Shown here: positions 23,111 to 38,701 of the stretch, one piece after another
Position numbering within the stretch: position 1 is the first letter of the stretch
Layout: every line of letters begins with the position of its first letter
Assembly (NCBI GenBank): GCA_018713325.1
Contig: DVFJ01000036.1
Coordinates: forward strand, 62,001 to 126,000
Origin: Candidatus Onthenecus intestinigallinarum
GTDB taxonomy: Bacteria > Bacillota > Clostridia > Christensenellales > Aristaeellaceae
Direction of reading: 5' to 3'
DNA length: 64,000 nt
The notes under the pieces: generated by a model
What the model was told of the DNA's origin: nothing
The model's input: only the letters and a program-made list of their open reading frames with translations
The model's database searches: none
Position numbers and translations under genes: made by a program

Positions 23111-24442
23111 TCAATTCTCCTTCTGTTTCTGCCTCAGAATGAAGCGGATCGGCGTGCCCTCGAAGCCGAAGGCCTTGCGGAACTGGTTTTCCAGGTAGCG
23201 CTCGTACGCAAAGTGCATCAGCGTCTCATCGTTGATAAACAGCACGAACGCGGGCGGACAGGCGCTCTGCTGGGTGGCATAGTAGATCTTGAGCCTGCGC
23301 CCGCCGCTGACCGGCGGCTGCAGCGCGGCCGTCGCGTCGGCCAGCACGTCGTTGAGTACGCCCGTGGTCACGCGCTTGCTGTACTGCTCATAGGCCGCCT
23401 TCACGGCCTGCAGCACGCGGCCCGTGCGCTGGCCCGTAAGCGCGGAGATGAAGAGCACCGGCGCGTAGGACATGAACTTCAGGTCCTCGATCACCTTTTT
23501 GCGGTAGCTCTCCAGCGTCTTGTCGTCCTTCTCCAGCGCGTCCCACTTGTTGACGACCACGACCGCCGCCTTGCCCTCGTCGTGCGCATAGCCGGCGATC
23601 TTCGTATCCTGCTCCGTGACGCCGTCGTTGGCGTCGATGACGATGACGCACACGTCGCAGCGGCGCACGGCCGTCAGCGAGCGCACGATGCTGTAGCGCT
23701 CGATGGAGTCGTCCTCGATGGTGCGCTTGCGGCGGATGCCGGCGGTGTCGATGATGTTGTAGCGCGCGCCGTCCTGCAGCAGCTCCGTGTCGATGGCGTC
23801 GCGCGTCGTGCCGGGAATGTCCGAGACCATCGTGCGGTTCTGCCCCAGCAGCCGGTTGGTCAGCGAGGACTTGCCCACGTTCGGCCTGCCGACGATCGCC
23901 ACCTGAATGACGTGCTCCTCGCCCTCGTCCTGCGCGGTCGTCTCCTGCGGCAGCAGCTTGACGATCTCGTCCAACAGGTCGCCCAGGCCCAGCATGTTCG
24001 CCGAGGAAATGGCGATCGGCTCGCCGATGCCCAGCGCGTAGAAGTCGTAGACGGCGTCGTGCATCTCCTGCACGTCTACCTTGTTGACCACCAGCAGCAC
24101 GGGCTTGTTCGTGCGCCGCAGCATATTGGCCACGTCCATGTCGTCGGCGGTCATGCCGGCGCGCCCGTCGACGAAGAAGAGGATCACGTCGCAGGTCTCG
24201 ATGGCGATCTCGGCCTGCCGGCGCATCTGCGCGAGCAGGATGTCGTCCGTGCGCGGATCGATGCCGCCGGTGTCGATCAGGGTAAAGGGGCGGCCGAGCC
24301 ACTCCACGTCCGCATAGATGCGGTCGCGCGTAACGCCCGGCGTGTCCTCGACGATGGAGATGCGCCGTCCGGCGATGCGGTTAAAGAAGGTCGACTTGCC
24401 GACGTTGGGACGTCCGACGACGGCGACCAGCGGTTTTGCCAT
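23111..24442 (-). CDS. der: Ribosome biogenesis GTPase Der (EngA)
   Basis: Tandem GTPase needed for maturation of the 50S ribosomal subunit. Two G domains are clear: VGRPNVGKSTFFNRI with DTPGVTRD, DTGG and NKVD in the first, and VGRPNVGKSSLTNRLLG with DIPGTTRDAI, DTAG and NKWD in the second (about residue 180 onward). A C-terminal KH-like domain ends in TPIRFILRQKQKEN. At 443 residues it is full length. GGGAGGAA precedes the ATG at 24442; a further upstream ATG at 24469 would reach into the preceding gene. It lies one base after the DUF512 gene. Confidence 0.97.
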   Translation of the reverse strand: MAKPLVAVVGRPNVGKSTFFNRIAGRRISIVEDTPGVTRDRIYADVEWLGRPFTLIDTGGIDPRTDDILLAQMRRQAEIAIETCDVILFFVDGRAGMTADDMDVANMLRRTNKPVLLVVNKVDVQEMHDAVYDFYALGIGEPIAISSANMLGLGDLLDEIVKLLPQETTAQDEGEEHVIQVAIVGRPNVGKSSLTNRLLGQNRTMVSDIPGTTRDAIDTELLQDGARYNIIDTAGIRRKRTIEDDSIERYSIVRSLTAVRRCDVCVIVIDANDGVTEQDTKIAGYAHDEGKAAVVVVNKWDALEKDDKTLESYRKKVIEDLKFMSYAPVLFISALTGQRTGRVLQAVKAAYEQYSKRVTTGVLNDVLADATAALQPPVSGGRRLKIYYATQQSACPPAFVLFINDETLMHFAYERYLENQFRKAFGFEGTPIRFILRQKQKEN

Positions 24443-24443
24443 G

Positions 24444-25751
24444 TTATTCCTCCCATCCGCGCAGCGCATAGAGCAGCTCGGCCCCGTCGTCGGGCACCGG
24501 GCGGATCGGGATGCGAAGCGCCTGTTCAGCCTGCGCGAGCGTCATGTCGTCCAGGAAGACGTCCTCGCCCGCGCGCAGCATGGATTGTGTGATGAAGATC
24601 TCGTCCGCCTGCGCGCCCTGCAGCTGCGCGACGAGGTCCTGTCCCGTGATGAGGCCGGAGACGGTGACCGTCTCGCCGAAGAAGCAGTTGCGAATGGGCT
24701 GCACGGACACCTCGACGCCCGCGATGGGGTGGGAGGCGATAAGCGCGCGCATGAAGGGCGCCACGGATACGCCCGTGGCCATGACGATGCGCCGCGCGCG
24801 CGCGCCGGCGTCGTCCGGGTCCAGGCGCAGCGCGGTCTCGAACTCGTCCGCGAACTGGCGCAGCAGGCCCACGCCGTTTTCGATCTGGGGGAAGTCCTCG
24901 TATTCCTCGTAGGCGGGGATCGGCGCGCCGGCGATCTGGTAGAACTCGTCCGACGGGAAGACGAAGCGCGTGCCATGCGCCTGCAGCATGCGCGCGCGCC
25001 AGCGGTTGGCCTGGTCGATGACGGCCTGCGCCTCCGCCTGCGTGTAGGGGCGCAGGGGATAGAGCTCCTCGCGGTATTTCGTCAGCCCCACGGGCACGAG
25101 CGCCGCCGTGAGCGCCGCCGGGCACAGGCTCGTCAGGTCGCTCAGCGTGCGCTCGAGCGCCTCGCCGTCGTTGATGCCGGGGCAGAGCACGATCTGGCAG
25201 TGAAAGTGGATGCCGGCCTGCGCAAACCGGCGCAGGTGCTCCATGATCCTCCCGGCCTGCCTGTGATGGAGCATCCGGCAGCGCAGCTCCGGGTCCGTGG
25301 TGTGCACGGAGATGTAGATGGGGCTTGCCTTGCGGTCGATGATGCGCTGCATCTCGGCGGGCGGCAGGTTGGTGAGCGTCACGAAGTTGCCCGCGATCAG
25401 CGAAAGCCGCCAGTCGTCGTCGCGCACGTACAGCGAGGGGCGCATGCCGGGCGGCATCTGCTCGATGAAGCAGAACATGCAGTGGTTGGCGCAGGTCTTG
25501 GGATAGGTCATCAGCGTCGATTCAAGCGTCAGGCCCAGCGCGTCCGCGTCCGCCTTGTCCACGGAAAACGCGTATTCGCCGCCGCCCTCGCGCTCAAAGC
25601 GGAGCGTCAGGTGCTTGCGCGCGACGAGGTACTGGTAGTCGACCTGATCGAGCACGGGCGTGTCGTTGATGGAGACGAGCGCGTCCCCCTTGCGGACGCC
25701 GTGCCGGTCGGCCAGCGAATGCGGCGCGACTTCGACGATGCGCTGCGGCAA
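24444..25751 (-). CDS. DUF512 radical SAM protein with N-terminal PDZ domain
   Basis: A radical SAM enzyme of unknown reaction, found next to der in many Firmicutes. Order: a PDZ-like segment (residues about 1-55, IVEVAPHSLADRHGVRKGDALVSIN), a radical SAM cluster motif CANHCMFCF (CX3CX2C) near residue 87, the barrel with GNFVTLTNL and SVHTTDPELR, and a C-terminal DUF512 region (about residue 230 onward, with RNCFFGETVTVSGLITGQDL). I chose the TTG at 25751 because AGGAGG stands eight bases upstream; the first in-frame ATG (25787) has none. First gene of the minus-strand operon DUF512-der-plsY. Confidence 0.9.
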   Translation of the reverse strand: MPQRIVEVAPHSLADRHGVRKGDALVSINDTPVLDQVDYQYLVARKHLTLRFEREGGGEYAFSVDKADADALGLTLESTLMTYPKTCANHCMFCFIEQMPPGMRPSLYVRDDDWRLSLIAGNFVTLTNLPPAEMQRIIDRKASPIYISVHTTDPELRCRMLHHRQAGRIMEHLRRFAQAGIHFHCQIVLCPGINDGEALERTLSDLTSLCPAALTAALVPVGLTKYREELYPLRPYTQAEAQAVIDQANRWRARMLQAHGTRFVFPSDEFYQIAGAPIPAYEEYEDFPQIENGVGLLRQFADEFETALRLDPDDAGARARRIVMATGVSVAPFMRALIASHPIAGVEVSVQPIRNCFFGETVTVSGLITGQDLVAQLQGAQADEIFITQSMLRAGEDVFLDDMTLAQAEQALRIPIRPVPDDGAELLYALRGWEE

Positions 25752-25804
25752 AGCGAATCCCTCCTGCCCGAACGGAATGCAAATCAAGACAAATCCAGTC
25801 TATT

Positions 25805-25833
25805 ATTATCCAGCATTTGCACCGCAAAGTCAA
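25805..25833 (-). promoter_or_regulatory. Promoter of the DUF512-der-plsY operon
   Basis: On the minus strand: TTGACT (25833-25828), 17 bases, GATAAT (25810-25805). Each element has one mismatch to consensus. Confidence 0.65.
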
Positions 25834-25882
25834 GCCCGGCGCCGCGGCGCGCGCAAAAAAGCGCCGGTTACGCAAGACAAAC

Positions 25883-25907
25883 AGGCCGAAGGATCACCCT
25901 TCGGCCT
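25883..25907 (-). terminator. Terminator after spoIIP
   Basis: AGGCCGAAGG / CCTTCGGCCT with a five-base loop; the minus-strand sequence that follows is T-rich (TGTTTGTCTTG). Confidence 0.65.
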
Positions 25908-25921
25908 GCGCCTGATCGCCG

Positions 25922-27067
25922 TCATTCGGGCGGCTTGTCCTTGTCCGGCCGCTTGCCCAGCAGCCCGCCCGTGAGCTCGCTGGCATTGCGCTTCAGCTTT
26001 TCGCCCATGCCTTTGCCTGTGCCGGTTGCAAGGAACGCAAACGCCAGCGCCGCCGCGCCCGCGACGACGAGCAGCCATACGATGCCGCTGCCCGCGCCCT
26101 CGCTGGAATCCGCGGCTCCGTCCGTCCTTGCGGCTGCGCTGCCGCCCGTGTCCGCGCCGCCGGACGCGCTCGGGCTCACATCGCCGTAGAGCGTCTTGTT
26201 CAGCACGTTGGCCATCAGCTCCGTGGAGGCCAGCGCCCGCTCCTTGGAGATCGTGTGCGTGCCGAACTCCAGCAGGATCGCGTGCGGCATGATCTCCTGG
26301 TTGTAGTTGCCCTTTCCGATGAAGATGTCCTTGATCAGCCCGGGGTACATCTTGTCCGCGACGGCCTTGATCTGCTTGGCGAACGACCGGTTGGCCGCGC
26401 TGTTCTGGTTGGCGCGGCCCACGAGCAGGCGCACCTTGGCCACAGGATCGCCCGCAACGGTGTGCGTGTACTCGTCCGGATCGGGGATGCCGTCGCGGTG
26501 GATGTCGATCAGCGCGTCGGGCGCCTTTTCGGCCAGGCGCACGGCGGTCTGGCGCGAACGGCGGTAGGCGCCCCCGTCGTGGGGCAGATGGGACGAGGTG
26601 TCCAGTGCGACGGTGATGCCCAACGCCTCCAGCTCCGCCTTGAACTGCTTGGCTACGTCGTAGATGCCGCCGCCGTCCTCCTCGCTCTCCGTGCCGTCGG
26701 TGGGGACGTAGGACTCGTCGCCATGCGTGACGTATAGGGCGATGAGTTTTTTCTCCGCCTGTGCGTAGACGGAGACGGCGTCCTGCTCCGCGTTCAGCCA
26801 GGACACATCCGGCATCTCCTCCGCGCCGACCAGGCGCGCGACGGCCGTCTTGTGCTGCTCGTCCACGGAGATGATCTCATAGAGCTGGTTCTCGGCGCTG
26901 ATGTACTCGTCCCCGACGCTGACCGCGCCCGCGATCTGAAAGAGCGTTGCGCCGTCCTCCGTGAAGACGGTGTAGATTTCGCCGGCCGTATCGCCGACGC
27001 TTGCAAGGGCGCAGGCCGGAAGCCCCAGCGCCAGCGCCAGGAATAGGGCGAGGATTCGCCGCTTCAT
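25922..27067 (-). CDS. spoIIP: SpoIIP, engulfment peptidoglycan hydrolase
   Basis: Amidase and endopeptidase that degrades septal peptidoglycan with SpoIID so that the mother cell can engulf the forespore. The catalytic domain shows YVTHGDESYVPTDG, TSSHLPHDGGAY, IDIHRDGIP and HAILLEFGTHT (residues about 110-280), characteristic of SpoIIP. The N-terminus is a signal-peptide-like segment (residues 1-22), and a second hydrophobic helix (SGIVWLLVVAGAAALAFAFLAT) lies near the C-terminus at about residues 328-350, followed by a basic tail. The start ATG overlaps the stop of the upstream DUF1614 gene (ATGA). Confidence 0.93.
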   Translation of the reverse strand: MKRRILALFLALALGLPACALASVGDTAGEIYTVFTEDGATLFQIAGAVSVGDEYISAENQLYEIISVDEQHKTAVARLVGAEEMPDVSWLNAEQDAVSVYAQAEKKLIALYVTHGDESYVPTDGTESEEDGGGIYDVAKQFKAELEALGITVALDTSSHLPHDGGAYRRSRQTAVRLAEKAPDALIDIHRDGIPDPDEYTHTVAGDPVAKVRLLVGRANQNSAANRSFAKQIKAVADKMYPGLIKDIFIGKGNYNQEIMPHAILLEFGTHTISKERALASTELMANVLNKTLYGDVSPSASGGADTGGSAAARTDGAADSSEGAGSGIVWLLVVAGAAALAFAFLATGTGKGMGEKLKRNASELTGGLLGKRPDKDKPPE

Positions 27068-27717
27068 CTCTTTCGCCTCCCCGTCTCGATCGCGCCGTCC
27101 TCCATGGGATCCGATGCGCGTCCGGTCGTCATGCGCTCGATCGCCTCGCCGATGAACTCCGCCAGCAGCACGGCCAGCAGCCCCGAAATCACCACGGCGT
27201 CCAGCGCGCCGGCGCTGCCCAGATGCAGCGTCTGGTCAATGCCGCGCGACCAGTTGAGCGCTGCGACGGCGATGTCCGCCAGCAGCACGCCCACGACGCC
27301 CGCAAAGAACGCTGCCCGGCGCGAGCGGCCAAGCAGGTAGGCGATGACGCCCGCCGCCAGTCCGTAGACATAGTTGGGATCGACGATCGTCTGGATCGGA
27401 TCGGCGGGCATCAAACGGCCGATCAGATAGACCGCGGCGCCCGTCAGCACGGCGGCGACGAGCGCGCGCACGCGCTCCTTGCCCGTCCCGGCGCGCACGA
27501 GCAGGTATACGCACAGCCCCAGCGGGACCAGCGCGCCGCCGATGTTGACCGAGACCCGGCCGATCTCGATGTCGGGCAGCCATCCGCCGACAAAGATGGC
27601 CGCCACCATGAACAGCGCCTGCCGGTCGGTCAGATGCATGCGGTCCAGCACGCGCTCCCCGACGCCAAAGAGGATCAGCAGCGCGAGCACCGTGAGGAGG
27701 ATCATCCCAATGGACAT
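27064..27717 (-). CDS. DUF1614 family membrane protein
   Basis: A 217-residue polytopic membrane protein with about six or seven hydrophobic segments. The conserved GGWLPDIEIGRVSVNIGGALVPLGLCVYLL (residues about 40-75, written here as the DUF1614-type core) and a second core near GLAAGVIAYLLGR support the family call; its function is unknown. AGGTG stands before the ATG at 27717; an earlier in-frame ATG at 27765 is less likely. It overlaps spoIIP by four bases, so the two are translationally coupled. That points to a role in sporulation, possibly engulfment, but this is inference. Confidence 0.75.
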   Translation of the reverse strand: MSIGMILLTVLALLILFGVGERVLDRMHLTDRQALFMVAAIFVGGWLPDIEIGRVSVNIGGALVPLGLCVYLLVRAGTGKERVRALVAAVLTGAAVYLIGRLMPADPIQTIVDPNYVYGLAAGVIAYLLGRSRRAAFFAGVVGVLLADIAVAALNWSRGIDQTLHLGSAGALDAVVISGLLAVLLAEFIGEAIERMTTGRASDPMEDGAIETGRRKR

Positions 27718-27803
27718 GACTGCACCTCGCTTCGGGATTTTGTCTTCGGGCGTATTATGCGGCATACGCGCGGAGATTATCCTTTTCAGAAGATCGAATT
27801 TCG

Positions 27804-27832
27804 TTGCGCAAAGGACAAAACTATGTTAAAAT
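27804..27832 (+). promoter_or_regulatory. Promoter for the topoisomerase operon
   Basis: TTGCGC (27804-27809), 17 bases, TAAAAT (27827-27832). Confidence 0.55.
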
Positions 27833-27888
27833 CATATTTTAGCGAATTCATTTGCGCGCCAATCCAGGCAGATTCAGGAGGATTTTCC

Positions 27889-29853
27889 ATGGCAAAGCAG
27901 TATAACGCAGGCATGCTGAAGGTGCTCGAGGGGCTGGACGCGGTGCGCATGCGCCCGGGCATGTACATCGGATCGACCGGCCCCAGGGGCCTTCATCACC
28001 TGATCTGGGAGATCGTGGACAACGCGATCGACGAGGTGTCCAACGGCTTTGCCAGCGAGGTGCGCGTCGAGCTGCACAGGGACGGCTCCGTCAGCGTGCA
28101 CGACAACGGGCGCGGCGTGCCCGTGGACATCCATCCGCAGCTGGGCATCACGGGCGTGGAGGTCGTCTACACCCGCCTGCATGCCGGCGGCAAGTTCGAC
28201 CACGAGAACTACGGCTACTCCGGCGGCCTGCATGGCGTGGGCGCGTCGGTCGTGAACGCGCTGTCCAAGTGGATGATCGTGGACGTATACCTCAACTGGA
28301 CGCACTACCGCATGGAGTTTCGCAGCGAGTACGACCCCAAGGAGGGCAAGATCGCGGCGGGTCGTCCCGTCGGCGAGTTGCAGCGCCTGGGCAACACGCG
28401 CAAGAAGGGCACGTGCGTCACGTTCATGCCCGACGACGCCGTGTTTGAGGAGACCGTCTTCAACGGCGATGTCGTGCGCCGCCGCCTGCGCGAGCTCGCC
28501 TATCTGAACCGCGGCATGCGCGTCGTCTTCGTCGACGAGCGGGTGAAGGATCCGCAGGCGCGCGAGCACGTCTTTCAGTTCGAAGGCGGCCTGACCGACT
28601 ACGTGCAGTTCCTCAATCGGGACAAGACGCCGCTGTTCGACCAGGTGATCTGCTTTGAGGGAACGAAGGACGACGTCATCACCCGCGTGGCGCTGCAATA
28701 CAGCGACAGCTACACGGAGAGCGTCTTTTCCTACGTCAATAACATCCCCACCGCCGAGGGCGGCACGCACGAGATTGGCTTCAAGGCCGCATTCACGAAG
28801 GCATTCAACGACTTCGCACGCAAAATCGGCGCGCTCAAGGACAAGGACGCCAACCTGACCGGAGAGGACTTCCGCGAGGGACTGACGGCCGTGCTCTCCT
28901 GCTCGGTGCGCAACCCGCAGTTTGAGGGGCAGACCAAGGGAAGGCTTGGCAATACCGAGGTGCGCCCGGCGGTCGAGGCAGTCGTGAGCGAGCGGCTGGC
29001 CGCCTTTCTGGAGGACCTGAAAAACCAGGACATGGCGCAGAAGATCGTGGAAAAGGCGATCCGCGCGGCCAAGGTGCGCGAGGCATCGCGCAAGGCGCGC
29101 GAGGTCGCCCGCGCCAAGAACCAGCTCGACGCCGCGCCGCTGGTGGGCAAGCTGTCCAGTTGCACCGGCCGACGGCCGGAGGAAAACGAGCTGTTCATTG
29201 TCGAAGGCGATTCCGCCGGCGGTTCGGCCAAGCAGGGCCGCGACCGGCGCTTTCAGGCGATCCTGCCGCTGCGCGGCAAGCCGCTCAACGCGGAAAAGAA
29301 GCGCATTGATCAGGTGCTGGCCAACGAGGAGTTTCGCTCCATCATCACGGCGCTGGGCACGGGCATCGACGAGGACTTTTCCCTCGCGCCGCTCAAGTAT
29401 CACAAGGTCATCATCCTCTCCGATGCGGACCAGGACGGCGCGCACATCCGCGCGATCCTGCTGACGTTCTTCTATCGCTACATGCGCGCGCTGGTCACCG
29501 ACGGGCATGTGTACATCGGCATGCCGCCGCTGTACCGCGTGCAGCGGGGCAAGGACGTGCAGTACGCCTACGACGACCGGGAGCTTCGGCGGATTACCAA
29601 GGGTATCGGCAAGGGCTATACCGTGCAGCGCTACAAGGGCCTGGGCGAGATGGACCCCGAGCAACTCTGGGAGACGACGATGAACCCCGAAAACCGCAAG
29701 CTCATGCAGGTGACCATCGAGGACGCTACGGAGGCTGAGCGCATGGTGACCATTCTGATGGGCGACAAGGTTGAGCCGCGGCGCGACTACATCAGCGCCA
29801 ACGCTAACTTCAACAAGGTCGACACATTCCTCGAACAGGAAGGGAGGGCGTGA
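27889..29853 (+). CDS. parE: Type IIA DNA topoisomerase subunit B (GyrB/ParE-like)
   Basis: ATPase subunit of a gyrase/topoisomerase IV-type enzyme. The GHKL ATPase shows [25 protein letters not shown] and [18 protein letters not shown] (residues about 40-125); the transducer domain follows; the TOPRIM domain has [17 protein letters not shown] and [16 protein letters not shown] (residues about 440-525); the tail has [20 protein letters not shown]. At 654 residues it is complete. AGGAGG precedes the ATG at 27889. Paired with the A subunit two bases downstream. Whether it is topoisomerase IV or a second gyrase cannot be settled from the sequence alone. Confidence 0.9.
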   Translation: MAKQYNAGMLKVLEGLDAVRMRPGMYIGSTGPRGLHHLIWEIVDNAIDEVSNGFASEVRVELHRDGSVSVHDNGRGVPVDIHPQLGITGVEVVYTRLHAGGKFDHENYGYSGGLHGVGASVVNALSKWMIVDVYLNWTHYRMEFRSEYDPKEGKIAAGRPVGELQRLGNTRKKGTCVTFMPDDAVFEETVFNGDVVRRRLRELAYLNRGMRVVFVDERVKDPQAREHVFQFEGGLTDYVQFLNRDKTPLFDQVICFEGTKDDVITRVALQYSDSYTESVFSYVNNIPTAEGGTHEIGFKAAFTKAFNDFARKIGALKDKDANLTGEDFREGLTAVLSCSVRNPQFEGQTKGRLGNTEVRPAVEAVVSERLAAFLEDLKNQDMAQKIVEKAIRAAKVREASRKAREVARAKNQLDAAPLVGKLSSCTGRRPEENELFIVEGDSAGGSAKQGRDRRFQAILPLRGKPLNAEKKRIDQVLANEEFRSIITALGTGIDEDFSLAPLKYHKVIILSDADQDGAHIRAILLTFFYRYMRALVTDGHVYIGMPPLYRVQRGKDVQYAYDDRELRRITKGIGKGYTVQRYKGLGEMDPEQLWETTMNPENRKLMQVTIEDATEAERMVTILMGDKVEPRRDYISANANFNKVDTFLEQEGRA

Positions 29854-29855
29854 GG

Positions 29856-32303
<2,448 letters not shown>

Positions 32304-32309
32304 AAGCAT

Positions 32310-32338
32310 ACATTTTCCGCTTTGACGCGTCATATAAT
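32310..32338 (+). promoter_or_regulatory. Candidate sigma-E promoter for the pdaB-like gene
   Basis: ACATTTT (32310-32316), 14 bases, CATATAAT (32331-32338), seven of eight to the sigma-E -10 pattern CATACANT. The embedded TATAAT could instead be a sigma-A -10, although no good -35 stands at the right distance. pdaB is a sigma-E gene in B. subtilis. Confidence 0.4.
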
Positions 32339-32445
32339 AGCAATGGGTTGCGGCAAAAGGGGAGGCCCTCCGCACGGGGCCGCCTCTGTTCTAACCGCCC
32401 GTTTTCCCACATAGGGATGGGGCAGCGAGAACGGAGGCGATGCTC

Positions 32446-33228
32446 ATGGCGGAAAAGAGGGGCCCCTGGCTGCAGCGCATTGCACTGGTCGCATGTCTGG
32501 CTGCGCTATCCATTGTCTATTCAGGCATGAAGATATCGGGCGACATCACGACGGCGGCGGCAAAGCGGGAATTACCGGTCTACAACGTCGATACGGAAGA
32601 AAAGGTGCTTTCCATCAGCTTCGACGCTGCCTGGGGCAGCGCGCATACCGAGAAGATCCTGGACATTCTGGATGCGTATGACGTGCGCACGACCTTCTTC
32701 CTCGTGGGCTTCTGGGCCGAAAAGTACCCGGAGCTCGTGCAGGAGATCGTGCTCCGCGGGCACGAAATCGGCAACCACAGCGCGACGCATCCGCACATGT
32801 CCCAGCTCTCCGAAGCGCAAATTCGCGAAGAACTGCGAAAGACCAGCGATCTGGTCGAGCACATCACCGGAAAGCCCACGACGCTCTTTCGACCGCCCTA
32901 CGGCGAATACAACGACGCCGTTGTGCGCATCAGCCGGGAAGAAGGCTATGAGTGCGTACAGTGGAACGTCGATTCGCTGGACTGGAAAAACCGCGGCGCC
33001 GACGACATGATCAGGCAGTGCACGAAGAACACGCAGCCGGGTGACATCGTGCTGTTCCACAACGATTCCCAGTACATCCTGGACGCGCTTCCGACCATCC
33101 TTGAGCACTATACGGAGGCGGGCTACCGGATCATTCCCATCTCTGAGCTGTTGCTGGAGGGGGAGACCTGGATCGACCACAGGGGAACGCAGCACCTGCA
33201 GACCGCCGCGCCGCAGCCGAATCCATAA
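32446..33228 (+). CDS. pdaB: PdaB-like polysaccharide deacetylase family sporulation protein
   Basis: A NodB-fold carbohydrate esterase anchored by one N-terminal membrane segment (residues about 10-28) and facing outward. Motifs: SFDAAWG in place of the usual TFDDG, HEIGNHSATHPHMS (zinc-ligand HxxxxH), LFRPPYGEYN, and NVDSLDWKN with VLFHND. The Asp-to-Ala change in the first motif is characteristic of the PdaB family, which is needed for spore stability in Bacillus. The ATG at 32446 is eight bases from GGAGG; an ATG at 32440 is too close. ssb follows 11 bases downstream. Enzymatic activity is uncertain given the altered motif. Confidence 0.85.
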   Translation: MAEKRGPWLQRIALVACLAALSIVYSGMKISGDITTAAAKRELPVYNVDTEEKVLSISFDAAWGSAHTEKILDILDAYDVRTTFFLVGFWAEKYPELVQEIVLRGHEIGNHSATHPHMSQLSEAQIREELRKTSDLVEHITGKPTTLFRPPYGEYNDAVVRISREEGYECVQWNVDSLDWKNRGADDMIRQCTKNTQPGDIVLFHNDSQYILDALPTILEHYTEAGYRIIPISELLLEGETWIDHRGTQHLQTAAPQPNP

Positions 33229-33239
33229 GGGGTGATACG

Positions 33240-33908
33240 ATGGAGAATATGGTCAATGCACTGCGCCTGACGGGCCGGATCGTGGATGCGCCGCAGATCG
33301 GCCACGAGGCGTTCGGCGAAAAGTTCTATTATCTGACGCTCGGCGTGCCCAGGCTCTCCGGCACGCAGGATCTGCTGCCGGTGACGATCTCCGAACGGCT
33401 GCTGGAGGGCGGCGAGCTGGCGCAGGGCGCGATGCTCGCCATCGAGGGCCAGGTGCGCTCCTATAACAAGATCATCGAGGGTGCAGGACGCCTGCTGATC
33501 ACGGCCTTTACGCAGCGGCTGCTGCCCGTGGACGAGAAGGAGAACCCCAACCAGGTCCACCTTACCGGCACGCTGTGCAAGATGCCCGCCTACCGCACGA
33601 CGCCCTTCGGGCGCGAGATCGCCGACCTCATGCTCGCGGTCAACCGCGCCTACGGAAAGAGCGATTACATCCCCTGCATCACCTGGGGGCGCAGCGCGCG
33701 CTTTGCCTCCCGCCTGAAGGTGGGGGATCACATCCGCCTGAGCGGCCGTCTCCAGAGCCGCAGCTATCAAAAGCAGCAACCCGACGGCTCCGTCCTGGAA
33801 AAGACGGCCTACGAGGTCTCGGTCGGGCATCTGGAGGTCGTCGACGAGGCGGCGTTGCATCCTGCGGTGCACATCGACGGCGACAAGGCGCTCACGGAGC
33901 AGGCCTGA
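33240..33908 (+). CDS. Single-stranded DNA-binding protein with two OB folds
   Basis: A 222-residue protein containing two SSB-like OB-fold halves. The first, residues about 1-100, is degenerate (NALRLTGRIVDAPQIGHEAFGEKFYYLTLGV). The second, residues about 104-205, is closer to the family: NQVHLTGTLCKMPAYRTTPFGREIADLMLAVNRAYGKSDYIPCITWGRSA, then DHIRLSGRLQSRSYQK. It lacks the acidic DDDIPF-like tail of the main SSB, so it is an accessory SSB and not the replicative one. GGGGTGAT precedes the ATG. Its position beside a sporulation deacetylase and before pcrA gives no clear role. Two terminators follow. Confidence 0.8.
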   Translation: MENMVNALRLTGRIVDAPQIGHEAFGEKFYYLTLGVPRLSGTQDLLPVTISERLLEGGELAQGAMLAIEGQVRSYNKIIEGAGRLLITAFTQRLLPVDEKENPNQVHLTGTLCKMPAYRTTPFGREIADLMLAVNRAYGKSDYIPCITWGRSARFASRLKVGDHIRLSGRLQSRSYQKQQPDGSVLEKTAYEVSVGHLEVVDEAALHPAVHIDGDKALTEQA

Positions 33909-33917
33909 TCCCCGTCC

Positions 33918-33950
33918 GGGGGAAGCGCGCGCGCTTCCCCCGCATCTTTT
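33918..33950 (+). terminator. Terminator after the ssb-like gene
   Basis: GGGGGAAGCGC / GCGCTTCCCCC (33918-33941), then CATCTTTT. A second short hairpin, GCCCCGCGGGGC with T6, stands at 33972-33989. Confidence 0.75.
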
Positions 33951-34014
33951 GACCGCCCTCCGGCGCGCTGCGCCCCGCGGGGCTTTTTTCGGTTTAGAGC
34001 GGTGAATTGTCCGC

Positions 34015-34043
34015 TTTTTTTACGGCCGGATTTATGGTATAAT
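34015..34043 (+). promoter_or_regulatory. Promoter for yerC-pcrA-ligA (extended -10)
   Basis: TATAAT (34038-34043) preceded by TGG. The -35 is poor (TTTTTT at 34015-34020, 17-base spacer). The bases around the -10 (TATGGTATAATGG) are identical to those of the ppk1 promoter. Confidence 0.5.
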
Positions 34044-34119
34044 GGAACAAACCCGGCTTTATGCCCACGATGTCCCAAGCCGTCCATCCGGCGAACAAAA
34101 GAACTTGGAGGGCACGCGC

Positions 34120-34413
34120 GTGTTTGAATCCAAACTCAAAAACGCCCAGACCGATCAGCTGGTTCAGGCGATCCTCTCGTTGCAGACCGAAGAGGAATGC
34201 TATCGCCTCTTTGACGACCTGTGCACCATTCACGAGGTGCAGGCGCTCGCGCAGCGCATCGAGGTTGCGCGCCTTTTGCGAAAGCGCATCACCTATCACG
34301 ACATCGCCGAACGCACCGGCGCCAGCACGGCGACCATCAGCCGCGTCAACCGCTGCCTCATCTATGGCGCGGGCGGCTACGACACGGTGCTCGACCGCAT
34401 GGAAAAGGAGTAA
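34120..34413 (+). CDS. yerC: YerC/YecD family TrpR-related protein
   Basis: A 97-residue DNA-binding protein of the TrpR-like superfamily. The helix-turn-helix ITYHDIAERTGASTATISRVNRCL is at residues about 59-82, preceded by the family pattern LVQAILSLQTEEECYRLFDDLCTIHEVQALAQRIEVA. Its regulon is unknown; the YerC family is common immediately upstream of pcrA in Firmicutes, which is the arrangement here (three bases apart). The start is GTG at 34120 because GGAGGG stands seven bases upstream; an in-frame ATG at 34042 would lie on the -10 element. Confidence 0.88.
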   Translation: MFESKLKNAQTDQLVQAILSLQTEEECYRLFDDLCTIHEVQALAQRIEVARLLRKRITYHDIAERTGASTATISRVNRCLIYGAGGYDTVLDRMEKE

Positions 34414-34416
34414 ACC

Positions 34417-38692
<4,276 letters not shown>

Positions 38693-38701
38693 GGGGAACA
38701 T

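Noticed and set aside
27718-27790. Possible sigma-E promoter for DUF1614-spoIIP (ATAAT / CATAATAC)
   Set aside because: Too many mismatches in the -10 and a poor -35; not distinguishable from chance.
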